A program made the position numbers and the translations under genes. Shown here in pieces: positions 47,567 to 58,682 of a stretch of 64,000 bases of DNA; positions within the stretch are counted from its first letter, which is position 1, and each line of letters opens with the position of its first letter. The notes beneath the pieces were generated by a model. It saw only the letters and a program-made list of their open reading frames with translations. It had not been told where the DNA came from and did no database searches. The stretch lies in the NCBI GenBank assembly GCA_026724425.1, contig JAIUCV010000005.1:37979784-38043783 (forward strand), read 5' to 3'. This DNA is from Erythrophleum ivorense. Lineage: Eukaryota > Streptophyta > Magnoliopsida > Fabales > Fabaceae.

Positions 47567-48788
47567 CTTGCTTAAACTTATTTTATCATGTGGTCGTATG
47601 AAAGTGAGAAAATTTAAATATTTTAAATTGCATACTCAAAGAATGATATAACTTTATCTATTTTTTTTATGAGCACAAACTTTTAGTTTATTATTTCCAA
47701 ATTGTATGAATTCTTTATGGGGTTCTCAAGTTAAGCACATTATTCTATTCCTTTCTAATATCTTTTAGAATCCCTAATATCACCCTCTGTGGCCTTTAGA
47801 AAGCTTGGAATTTTACCCATATATATAAGTGGTTGGTCTTACAAACTTAGTCGATTACTTCAGAACATCGGTCAACTGGTTGGCAGTATTAGGTCAATAA
47901 CTTGTTAGAGGGTGGTCAACTAGTTACATATAAAACAGATAGCTCTTTTTAGCTACCTGGATAGTTGACTAGTGTTTTGTATCCATTCAACTGGTTGCAT
48001 CAAAACCAACAATCTCAATTGTTTAAGGTATAAAAGATCCTATACTTGCCAAGACATGATACATCATGATATGCTAAACAAAAGTAGACTAATATATAAA
48101 TTCCATCAACTATAACTATCCATTTACAAGAGGGAAAGTACTAGAATCTAAATAAAGGTCAGAGCACTACTATTAATACTTTGATCACTTTTCCTTGCCA
48201 CTAGCAAATCCTTCACTTAAAAAGTTAGTCTATAATCAGGGTGAGATATAAAATCTCAGTAATTAAAATAAATTCCATTCACATTAAGTAGAGTAACCCA
48301 CTATAATGCTTTACATAAGAAATTCATTACATGAATACAACATGAACAATGGAATGAGTACGTTTAACTATAATATGATTACTATCATATACTAATAATT
48401 AAGCAATACCTTAGTCATTGGCCAATAACTCAAGAAGGGCACGTTCACGGCTACTACTCCCATAAGACGAGCATGATCACAGCTCTATATGTGGTCATGG
48501 CACATATGCATAAACATAAGAATGGTTATGGCTTTATGCATGGTTATAGCACATATGCATAAATAGAAGCATGATCTTAGCTTCATCTACTCGAACACAG
48601 TGATGGTCCACAGTAATTCACAAATATGGGCTTTAATAATAATCTCTCTTAAGTCTCCTTAAGTCTTAGCTCATTTACACACAGTTTACTAAAAGTTGAA
48701 ACAATGTAAGATTTAGATTTTAAAGGCCTCTTGTGAATCAATATCCTCAAATCATCAGGTATACATAGGGATCCTTTATAAAGGGTTT

Positions 48789-48911
48789 AACTACTACATC
48801 ATTCTTGTTCAAATGGTACTTAAAGGTAAGATCATAATCTTTAAGGAGTTCTAGCTATCTTTTATGCTTCATGTTTAATGCTTTCTAATTAATTGATGCT
48901 TGTAAACTCTT
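48789..48911 (-). pseudogene. Gypsy RNase H end fragment of X
   Basis: The minus strand reads KSLQASIN, a stop, KALNMKHKR, a stop, LELLKDYDLTFKYHLNKNDVVV. This is the HKSLxxxxxQKxLNxRQRRWLELLKDYD..YHPGKANVVADALSR end of Ty3/gypsy RNase H, with the Gln and Trp codons turned into TAG. It shows X was a gypsy element and gives its orientation. Integrase should follow but the similarity to the right LTR begins within about 150 bp, so integrase and the LTR start appear deleted. Confidence 0.8.
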
Positions 48912-49685
48912 ACATTTACTACTTACTCCAACTTTAACTTGTTGCAATATACCATCATAACCTTTCTTCAGAGAAAACACATTAGATCATAGAAATTCTC
49001 TTTAAGGTAAGGGGTATTCAAACTTAGAGTAGCTGTTAGTGTATTTCTCAAATCTTAGGGACCTACCTTATAATCCTTACTAGACCATTTACAGCAGCAC
49101 AACAAGCGGTATTAGGTCTAGGCTATTTACTTCTCTTATCATAAGAAGTAGGTTTGTTCCAATGATTGATGTATCTATAACTTATAAGGGATTTACTCTC
49201 ATAAAGCCCTCATTTTGTTCACTATTAAAATGCCATACTCATTCTAGTTGACATTAAATTTGGTGGTCATAAAATCTCATCAAGCACACAAGGTGTATCA
49301 CACATTAATGTGCCTCTTACACCGAAGTGCCTTTGAAAAATTTTATACTCCCTAAATGTAACTCACACATCAAGTGCCTTTTTTATTGACCAACCAAACT
49401 TAAGTTAGTGTGTGGAATAACTAAACTTAAGCATGCAAAGGAGACAAATTGTAAGTGTAATTCAATTCATGCAACTCATCCTTTTGACTTGCTAAATAAT
49501 TAATTTTCTTATTGTACTTTCTTATTTAAAAGTTCTTTTCTTGTTCCTCAACCATTGCTAATTCTATTCAGATTATTTAATAAGAAGCTTTAAAGTTAGG
49601 ACCTACACCAAATAGTCACTCTATAACACACTTTGCCTCTCATATAAGTTAAGGAAACACCTATCTCCCCAGGGAGAACCTCAAG

Positions 49686-51456
49686 TGTTGGCATATACTC
49701 CAAAAGTCAATTATAAGATGATTGTACTTACATGCATTTTATTATGTTTTGGTAAATAAGGGTACATCAATTTTTATATTTAATTTTATATCTATGTAAT
49801 ATAAATAAATATATTAGTGTCCTTAAAATAATTTATTATTCTTAAATTGTCTTTAGTTGAGTATTATTGTGAATTGAGATAGCAATAATATAACAAGACT
49901 AGTATGTATATTGGCTAATGACCAAAGCCATGGATATGAGATATTAAGTTATTACATGGGCACATGTTAGAGAACAAATTTACTAGATAGATCCACTGTA
50001 AGAATACTACATAGATCGCTATGTGTCATAAGTAATTCTTATAGTGACCATGATATACGTTATCCTTTGCTCTAAAATCACTATATTTTCCTACATGAGG
50101 AGTCATGTACTTTGATGTCATCAACCATCACATTTAATAGGGATGACCAAAAAGATAGTGACTAGGTGTATGACAAATTATGCAGAGGGATGTGAATGAT
50201 ACAGATGGGATTTTGTCCCTTTAATATAAGAGGAGTAATATTTGTGGGCCTTTTGATTAAGTGATACTAAGAAATGTATGGCCGTGCTTAAATGAATCAA
50301 TATGAGATATTGATTTATTTATTTTAATTTAGTCTAGTCAGGGATCAAGAAACACATATATTGAATTATAAAGAGTATGACAAATTCCATGCCTTTGTGG
50401 GCCTTTTGATTAAATGATACTAAGAAATATGTGGTTATGCTCAAATGGATCAATATGTGATATTGATCCATTTATTTTGATTTAGTCTAGTCAGGGATTA
50501 AGAAACAAATATATTGAATTATAAAAAGTATGACACATTGTATACCTCAAGTTCAATCTAGATATTCAGACAAAAGGGATTGACTTACATGAAACATTGG
50601 TTATGAATTAGGTACGTTGAATCACAAATATTTTTATTACTTAGTTGACAACGATATATTGCTAGATATCACTCATTGTTTGAAATAGGATTATTTTTTG
50701 GATCACTACCAAAGCAACAAAATCTTACAAGGTCGCACCCAAATAGTAAGTCAAAATTGATGTAATATAATTTATATTCTAGTTAGAACAGAGATCTTAA
50801 TAATATAGCCCAAAATATATAATATAATATAATTATAATATTATATTATAATAATTATTATTTTATATTAAAGTAATATTACATTCTTTTTTGGGTTTTG
50901 TTAAAATTATATTATATCTTTTTTAGGAAGTTAGACTAGGCTAATAATTAAAACCTACTTATCTCTTCACTCATCATCTATTTGGATAGGGCCAATTAGT
51001 TAGATGTCATAAAACCTTAGGCATTTATTTATGCATATGTGACCAAGGGTTTTGGTGAGGTACAAAAAAGGGGTGTGAGCTACCAAATAGAGTGAGAGAG
51101 TCTTCTAATAGAAACTGAAAGAAAAAGAGACTCTATCTATTCACTTTGGGATTAGAGTTTTGGCCTACTCCTATATGGATACTATAAAGATGTAGGTTTG
51201 TTGATCTACGTTTATGATTCCCTGCATGTGTACATAAAGATCACAGAACCATTTATGTATACACATGTTTGAAGGATTTCATATGTTCATGGGATTAGGA
51301 GTTCATGAGTTGAATAAATGTGGAATTGATTGTAGGAAGTGATCTTTGCAAAAGGTAATACTCCTATTACTAGTTTATGCTCTTTCCTCATATCCTTGGT
51401 GTGTTTCAAAATTTTTTTAAAATTATTTCATTGTACTTAGTCCTTGAAACCCAACA
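49686..51456. mobile_element. Solo LTR A
   Basis: A 1771 bp segment starting TGTTGGCATATACTCC and ending GAAACCCAACA, with the terminal TGTTGG/CCAACA inverted repeat. It is preceded by TCAAG (49681-49685). After removing the later insertion B, the base following CCAACA is TCAAG again (55194-55198), a perfect 5-bp target duplication. No coding sequence or partner LTR was seen, so it is a solo LTR. Confidence 0.8.
50241..50540. repeat. Tandem duplication, 153-bp unit
   Basis: Two units starting TTTGTGGGCCTTTTGATTAA at 50241 and 50394 and continuing in parallel through GATTTAGTCTAGTCAGGGAT. They differ at scattered positions. The pair lies inside solo LTR A. Confidence 0.85.
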
Positions 51457-51458
51457 TT

Positions 51459-54400
51459 TGTAATGGCATAATTTCTTAGCTAACTTCATGCTATCTTTAG
51501 GCCTCATATCAAGCAATTCACAAAGAGGCAGGTAAAAATAACATTAAATAATATATTTCTTAGCGTTATATCGCGTATAAAATTTTTTTTCAAAGTCCCG
51601 TGGGCCATATGGACTCATGTATCATATTATCATATTTAATTACATAAATACAACTCATTTGCATCATCAAAGGTGGCCTATAACTCATGGAAAGCAAAGG
51701 GAAGCATAAAATACATATATGCATTTTTGGTCAGAATTTTCCCTATTCTATCACAAATTTTAAAACCTCATAACTAATTCTAGAAAAATAGAAATCATAC
51801 ATTCTTGGCCTTTATAGAAATCTACACATGTTTACTTTATGTTAAAAATATGTCCAGACTATGAAACACTACACAGAAGGCGTTTGATATTCGAAAAGGT
51901 CAAGAGGTTAAGCTATCCACTGGTGCTGTCACAAAATTTTATAGCAAACTTAAAAAATGTCCAATTAATTTCAAAAAAATTCAATCTATGTAAATGATAC
52001 CAATCTGGAAAGCTGTAGATGTTAGTTAGAGGGAAAAAATAGCTCCATACCAATTCAGGCACACCTAGATCTCAAAACTTCATCAAACAGTACTTGAGGT
52101 CAATTGGGGCTCCTGGTACTGGACAGAATGTTTAGAAATTCATATTTCCCTCTCTAGAAATTCAAATGGAGTGCTTCCAATTGGCACAAGTCATTGGGAA
52201 TGTCTAGTTTCTCTATATAACATTTGGTGGCAATTGGACATCATTTGAGCCCTGTGTGATAGAAATCATTTTCAGACCAAATGAACAGTACATCAGACCA
52301 AAACCAGAATTTTTGCCAATTTTAAAAATTCATCAAATATTCTCTAGAAATTTGAATATTATGTTCTTTAGCTTCCTAAAAATCTCTCAACAAGCTCTAA
52401 TTGCATGCCAGATCTTAGTTCAAGAAGAGCTTATTTGGACAAAAAGTGATATAAGGTTCTAATATGGTCAATTTTAGCTCCATATAGGATACCAAAATGT
52501 CCAAATGACTTTCCTTGGAGTTTGGCACCTCTTGGGCAAGTCTAAAAGCATAATTAGGACTTCTGTGAGCTGCCCAAAGGGTCCCAAACCTTATGCATAT
52601 CATTTTGGCCATTCCACTTTCATTTATACATATATTTCCATAATGGAAACTTGCCAATACATAACCAAAATGTGCATAGCTATACATACAACTTTAACTC
52701 TCATTCATACGTGATACATTAGTATAATTACATATGTTTATGGGGTCATTAGTCATATACAACAACAGATTATAACATTTGCTACTTGTGTGGCCTTAAA
52801 GAAGCAAAAATCATGCTCTTGAATGTCATACTCTCATCTTCAAGGTAGTTGACTTCTATTACCTTGCTCACTTAGTCCACCTAGCATGTTAGATCATTGG
52901 AGATAAGGGGATGAGATTCAAAGAATCCCAATAGCTCATCTCCCATTCAATCATATATAAAAGACGCAAAACAGGTCTTACAAATGCATGCATGGCATGT
53001 GGACATATGCAATCATTCAAGGAGTATTCTTAGCATTTGAAAAAGTCATACATAACATACAAAGGCTTGCCAAGTAAGTGGATTTGCCTCACCCATTTAC
53101 TTATAGATTTTGGACTTGCCTCACCCATTCTTTAAGAGGTTCTTGGACTCAACCATGCTCTTGGGAGTCAACCTCACTTTTGGGGGACTCTTTACTTTAT
53201 CTCAACTAATCTTAAGGGTTCTTGGCTCATCCTCACCATGGCTAAGGGTTCTTGACCTCACCACACTCAAGAAACTAAAGCAAACATCATAAACATAATT
53301 TGGAAAACATAATGTATCATCATGGTACCATAGAGTAAGAGCTCATGCTAGGACATTTTTCATGGCTTGAAATACATATACACATATTCAAAGACAAGTA
53401 AAGTAAGCAATCATGTATGAAAGAAGGTGGAGAGAGCTACCTTGGAAGCAAACACATACATTTCTTTTTGAATCAAGGCTCCCTTTCTTGGCCTCACACA
53501 CATAATGGTGTGGGAATGATTTCTCTTGGCCTAAACACAATTTATGAAAGCTAATTAGGTTCATGAAATTAATTCTAAGGCCACACAACTTGCTTAAACT
53601 CTAGCTTGACTCATTGACCCCTTTAAGTTTCCAAGAAAGCACCTAATGAAGCAATACTCATCAAATAAATTCTAGGTTCTATTCTTTCTTTTCAAATATA
53701 ATTCTTGACTCCTTTTAAGCCTCTTGGAGTCATTACACAATTAAAATAAAGAGCCTAACTACATGTTGCTTCTTTAGATCATATTATAGAACATAAAGCA
53801 CCATCTCACTTTCTATAATTTTTAAATTTTTTTCAAGGCTTCCCCTCATATTCATTCATCATATATGACTCAAAAATGGGCTTAGAAAATTTTAAAACTA
53901 TCCCTAGCTATGCTATCTCCTCTTGGCTGAACTTATGGAAGGTTTTAGGTTTCATGGATTTTGCTTTATTTTCTTAATGGAGGAAGCACATGGGGAGACT
54001 TCTAGGGATCTTAGGAGCTCATTCAAACACTTATTTAGGCATAGGAATTAAGAGATTAAGTCAGATTTTAGAAGGAACACTTGAAACCCTAGAAATTGCA
54101 TCTTGAATTTTCATGATTTTTTGTTAATTCTCTTTGCATATTCTTAATTTCTATACCCTTTTTCCTAAGAATCACCCTTGGTTCTGCCTAAATATCAAAC
54201 CCTCCCAGGGTTTCATGAGTGGGGCAAAATGGTGGAGGAAGAGGAGCAAGGGGTAGCAACCATAGAAGAAGAAATTACCTTGTTTTCTTGCTTTTTCTCA
54301 CTTGAATCTTGTCTTCTTTGAGCTCCTCTCTTCAAATCTGATTTTTTTCCTTAATTTCTCCCTTAAAATGGATTTGTAAACTTCATTATAATCATAGGAA

Positions 54401-55190
54401 GAAAGCTCAAGAGGAGAGGAATAAGTTTGGAAGAAGAAAGAGCATGAAAATTCATGAAATTCCTTACCTTTTCCTTGCTTTTCTCCTTCTTTCTCCTCTT
54501 CCATGGTGCGCCTAAGAGAGCTGGTGTTTTCTCTGATTTTTGGGCAGAATAGGTCATGCAAATGAAGGGGAGAAGAAATAAGAAACTTAAAGTGTGTTCA
54601 AGAAGCTTCAACTTTCTCAAAAATTCCAATTTTGCCCTTCATTTTTAGCATTTTTGTTTCTAACTCATTTTAGCTCCTTTTTTAGAACTGTCTTTTCCAT
54701 TATAAAATTTAGATTTCCAATTTAGTAAAATGCCTTTGAAATCATTCAAATCGAAGCTAAAACCTTCCCGAACGAATCTGTCAAAGTTCAAGTATACTGA
54801 CATTGGAAAATGTTCACCAGAGGGCATTTAATTGTCCCAGGTCTTTCCATAGTTTTTAGGGCCTCTGAGAACCCTAGAAAACTCAAAAATTTCATTTAAA
54901 AAGCCCTCCTGTGTGAATTCTAAAATTTGCTCAAAATTACTAAAATGCCATTATGTTTCATAAGTTTTTTGTAAGAAATTGTTTCTTCATTCTAACTCTA
55001 TTTTTTTTTTCCGTACGAGCTTAGGATTCTCATTTTTAGGAGTCTATAATGCTTCTTAAATTTTTTGAGACCTTGACTACATCATTTTGGGGGACTTCCT
55101 TTTGTATTCAGTAAATTTCGTTCGTTGACAGAGAAATCATACATTATGTTTCTCACGTTTTCTCTCATTTTCAGAAAACCGGATGTTACA
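51459..55190. mobile_element. Solo LTR B (long, TGTAA...TTACA)
   Basis: A 3732 bp segment starting TGTAATGGCATAATT and ending GGATGTTACA, flanked by ACATT (51454-51458) and ACATC (55191-55195), a target duplication with one mismatch. It aligns along its length with solo LTR C and its end also with 2859-4343. Open frames in it (e.g. 52415-52687, 54298-54629) show no domains. Around 53100-53260 and in the matching part of C, loosely repeated phrases of the type GACTTGCCTCACCCATT recur every 40-50 bp. Confidence 0.85.
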
Positions 55191-55198
55191 ACATCAAG

Positions 55199-57922
55199 GT
55201 CTTTCCCAATTATTGTTTTTATCATAATTCCCCTCTTCATTTACAATATACAAAGAGAAGAAGGCTAGATGCTTTTGAAAGTCCCTTTTGAAGATACTTT
55301 ATAGCTTAGACTTAGTTTTTGATGTTTTTTTATTCTTTTAAACTCGTAAAATCTTAGATCTTTAAAAAATCTTAAATCTTTAAGTTGCCCCTTCTTGTTC
55401 AGACATGGATCCTATAACCTCAAGGATTCTCTATTTGCATCCTTTGTCATTTACCATTGGGAGTCAAATTATTCTTATTAATAGTTAAGATAGGCTATCT
55501 AAGATTCTTAAATTTAATGACAATCATTACATGAAGCAAGAATATAGGGATTATGATTGAATAGATATAGTTCTAGTTAGTTGGAACTTTTAAACTTTTG
55601 AAATCTCAAGTATTTAAACCTACACTACATTAAGAAAAGGCTTTGTTAATGGTTATTTTTCCCTTCTATTGGTGGCTTGTAATAAGCAATAATGCAATCA
55701 CCAACAAAAGGGGAAATCATTTGTTGGCGGTTTTAAACCGCTAACGAAGACTAGTTTTTATTGGCCATTATAAAATCTCAAGTATTTAAACTTATACTAC
55801 AGTAGGAAAAGACTTTGTTGGCAGTTATTGTTCCTTTTTATTGGCAGCTTGTAACCACCAACAAAAGAGAGAAACATTTGTTAGTGGTTTTAAATTGCCA
55901 ACAAAATACTAGTTTTTATTGGCGGTTATTGGGTATAACCGCCAACAAAAGTGCAATCTTTGTTAGTGGTTATTAGATATAATCACCAACAAAAATGGAC
56001 GAAAGTTTTATATTTTGTTGGCGATTCATATCAACTGCCAACATTTCCCCAGTTTTTGTTGGAATCGCTAATAGAAACAACCAACAAATTTTAATTTTGT
56101 TGGTGGTTTTAAGGAATCGCCAACTATTCCTGTTTTTGTTGGTGGTTTTTAGAAACTGCTAACTATATTTAAACTTTTGTTTGTATTTTAAAAAAATCAC
56201 CAACAAATGTGTGTCAATAAATCCTATTTCTGTGATAGTGCTATTATTATTATTATATATATATAAGACTCTAAAACTCATCGTGAATCATCTATTAAAG
56301 TCTTTTACATTCTAGTTGGCTAAATACTAATTTGCAATACATTGATCTTAGGTTCTAGTTAATTGAATTCTCACTTTAGTTAACTAGGAGTTCTAATGGA
56401 CTAACTCCACCTCGCATAAAAGCTTATAGTAAAAGTCCCTTTAGGTTATTAAAACATTGCAAAACATCATAAAACATTCTAGACCCAATCCTAAAGGTCT
56501 TGATTACATCTTTCAAGAATTTGATACATAAAGGATACCTTTTGCTCCTTAAATTATATAGGAGGTCACTTCATTAAAAATCATTCTACTTTCCGCTTTC
56601 TAAATATAACTCATAACTATATAGCACTTATACATGTAGTTGCATTAATTATTTTATCTCAACATTTGACATATATGGTACCACACATTTTAGGATTACC
56701 AGCTAAAATTTACCATCATATAATCATCTTATCAATCCCACAAACACTAATCATCATAAGCTAGTTACAATATCCTTTACGGGTGGGGTTCAATCTTAGA
56801 CTCCTTGACTTAATCACTTTACTCTTATAAACTAGTAATTTGGTCAATTACCTACACTTGTGTTGCTCATGCTAAAAGGACTTTGCTTCATTCTATATTT
56901 TCCACACTCTTCAGAAGAAGTTAATTATGGCAAGTGATTTCTTAATAAGGCTCAAGAAATTTAAGCTTTACCAATTACTAAAAGAATTGTAGCATAATTT
57001 TACACATGTTTAACTTTTCAATTCTACCACTCACACTTTGTTGTTGCCACTTAAGTTCAAAGGCGCACTCTAAAACCTTAATGGCTTTCTTTATTTCCAT
57101 CATCAATTTAGTAACCTAATCTAAATTCTCATGGGTTGAGCCAATCCATCTTGTAATTCATACACACTTCTAAACAAAAATCAATTCATACTAAACTATC
57201 CATTTACTGAGATCCAATTGAGTTCTTAGGACTATTACCCAATACAAAATAAGTAAAACTATTAAATTAAATCTCTATTATTTGGTCACACACTAATGAT
57301 TAAGCATACTCTAGTCTAACCTATTATTCATTGAATCATAGTCTTTTTATATTGCACTCTTATACTATAGACTATGCCCATTATTCTAGCATATACCTTA
57401 AAATCATAAAGAGACCGTATAACCATTATTTTGGCATATACCCTAAAATCATAAATAGACCATATAATTTCTAAAATTTAATTACAATCATCCTTCAGAA
57501 CTACAACTCCATTTGAATCTTTTCCACTTACTCTTCCTTAATATTCAATTATTTTAGGTAACCAATTAACACCTATGTCATTTAATTACTTGATACATAT
57601 AAATAGATCATTTGATTAAGCCTCCCTCAAGGCATAATTCTCAAAGTTTCTTACTCCTACTTCTTGAGAAACTGCATATAAAACATACAACATATATTTT
57701 ATACAATTTTCTATTCAATCAGGTTAACTTCTAGTCAAACATATGATATGGTTGCCAAGTATCTATCAGTTTTTCATCTTACTTAATGTAAAGTATAAAA
57801 TTGTGCAAGGGTGGGTTATGTACCTAACTACACCTATAAGCTAATGCTAAGCCAAGTATGCATCATGATTGCCAAGTATCTAACTAGAATTTTAACTCCA
57901 AGCAATGTTTTCCTAAACCATT
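55199..57922 (-). other. Interior of X, no intact coding region
   Basis: Apart from the mini-CACTA element, only AT-rich sequence with no domain I can recognise. It should be the decayed leader and gag/pol 5' part of X, as it lies just inside the primer-binding site. Confidence 0.4.
55623..56240. mobile_element. Mini-CACTA element, 618 bp
   Basis: It starts CACTACATTAAGAAAAGG and ends CCTATTTCTGTGATAGTG, with the 3-bp target duplication CTA on both sides (55620-55622 and 56241-56243). The whole interior is subterminal-type repeat, copies of TTTGTTGGCGGTT and AACCGCCAACAAA in both orientations; there is no coding sequence. The repeat motif is unrelated to that of the 43.7 kb CACTA element, so it belongs to a different family. 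It contains a tandem duplication. Confidence 0.88.
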
Positions 57923-57934
57923 ACTTTGATACCA
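57923..57934 (-). other. Primer-binding site of X
   Basis: On the minus strand TGGTATCAAAGT matches the plant initiator-Met tRNA primer site TGGTATCAGAGC at most positions, just inside the right LTR. Confidence 0.65.
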
Positions 57935-58682
57935 AAAATCTAACATCTTATTCAATAAATAAGTTAAACTTAACATATTGAACTAATGACACTAAAATAA
58001 ACCCTTGCTTAAGCTTATTCTATCATGTGGTAATAGGAAAATTGAGGAAATTTAAACCTTTTAAATTGCATACTTAAAGAATGACATTAACATTATCTAT
58101 TTTCTTATGAGCAACAAATTCTAGCTAACTATTTCCAAGTTGTAGTTAACTAAACTTAATTATGAATTCTTTACAAGGCTCTCAAGGTAAGCACATTATT
58201 CTATTTCTTTCTAATATCATCTGGAATCCCTAATATCTCTTTTAGTGGCCTTTAGAAAGCTTGGAATTTTACCCATATATATAAGTGGTTGATCCTGCAA
58301 CACTCTATTAACTACTTTAGAACATTAGTTGATTGGTTAGGTGGTACCCAGTTAATTACATGTTAGAGGGTGGTCGACTAGTTACCTAAAGAACTAACAA
58401 TTCTTTTTGGCTACCCCAATAATCAACTAGTGTTCTATATCTAGTTGACTAATTGCATCAAAACTAGCAATCCTAATTGTTTAAGGCATAAAAGATCTTA
58501 CACTTGACAAGACATAATGCATCATAGTATGCTAAACAAAAGTAGACTAATATACAAATTCCATCAACTACAACCATCTATTTACAAGAGAAAAGGTACT
58601 ATAATCCAAACAAAAGATAGAGCACTATTGTCAATACTATGTTTGCTTTTCCTTGCCACTAGTGAATCATTCACATAAAAAG

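Noticed and set aside
52415..52714. Open frames on both strands in solo LTR B
   Set aside because: No domain, and the matching region of solo LTR C does not keep the frame.
54298..54629. Two overlapping Lys/Glu-rich frames in solo LTR B
   Set aside because: They overlap in different frames, match no family and lie within LTR sequence.
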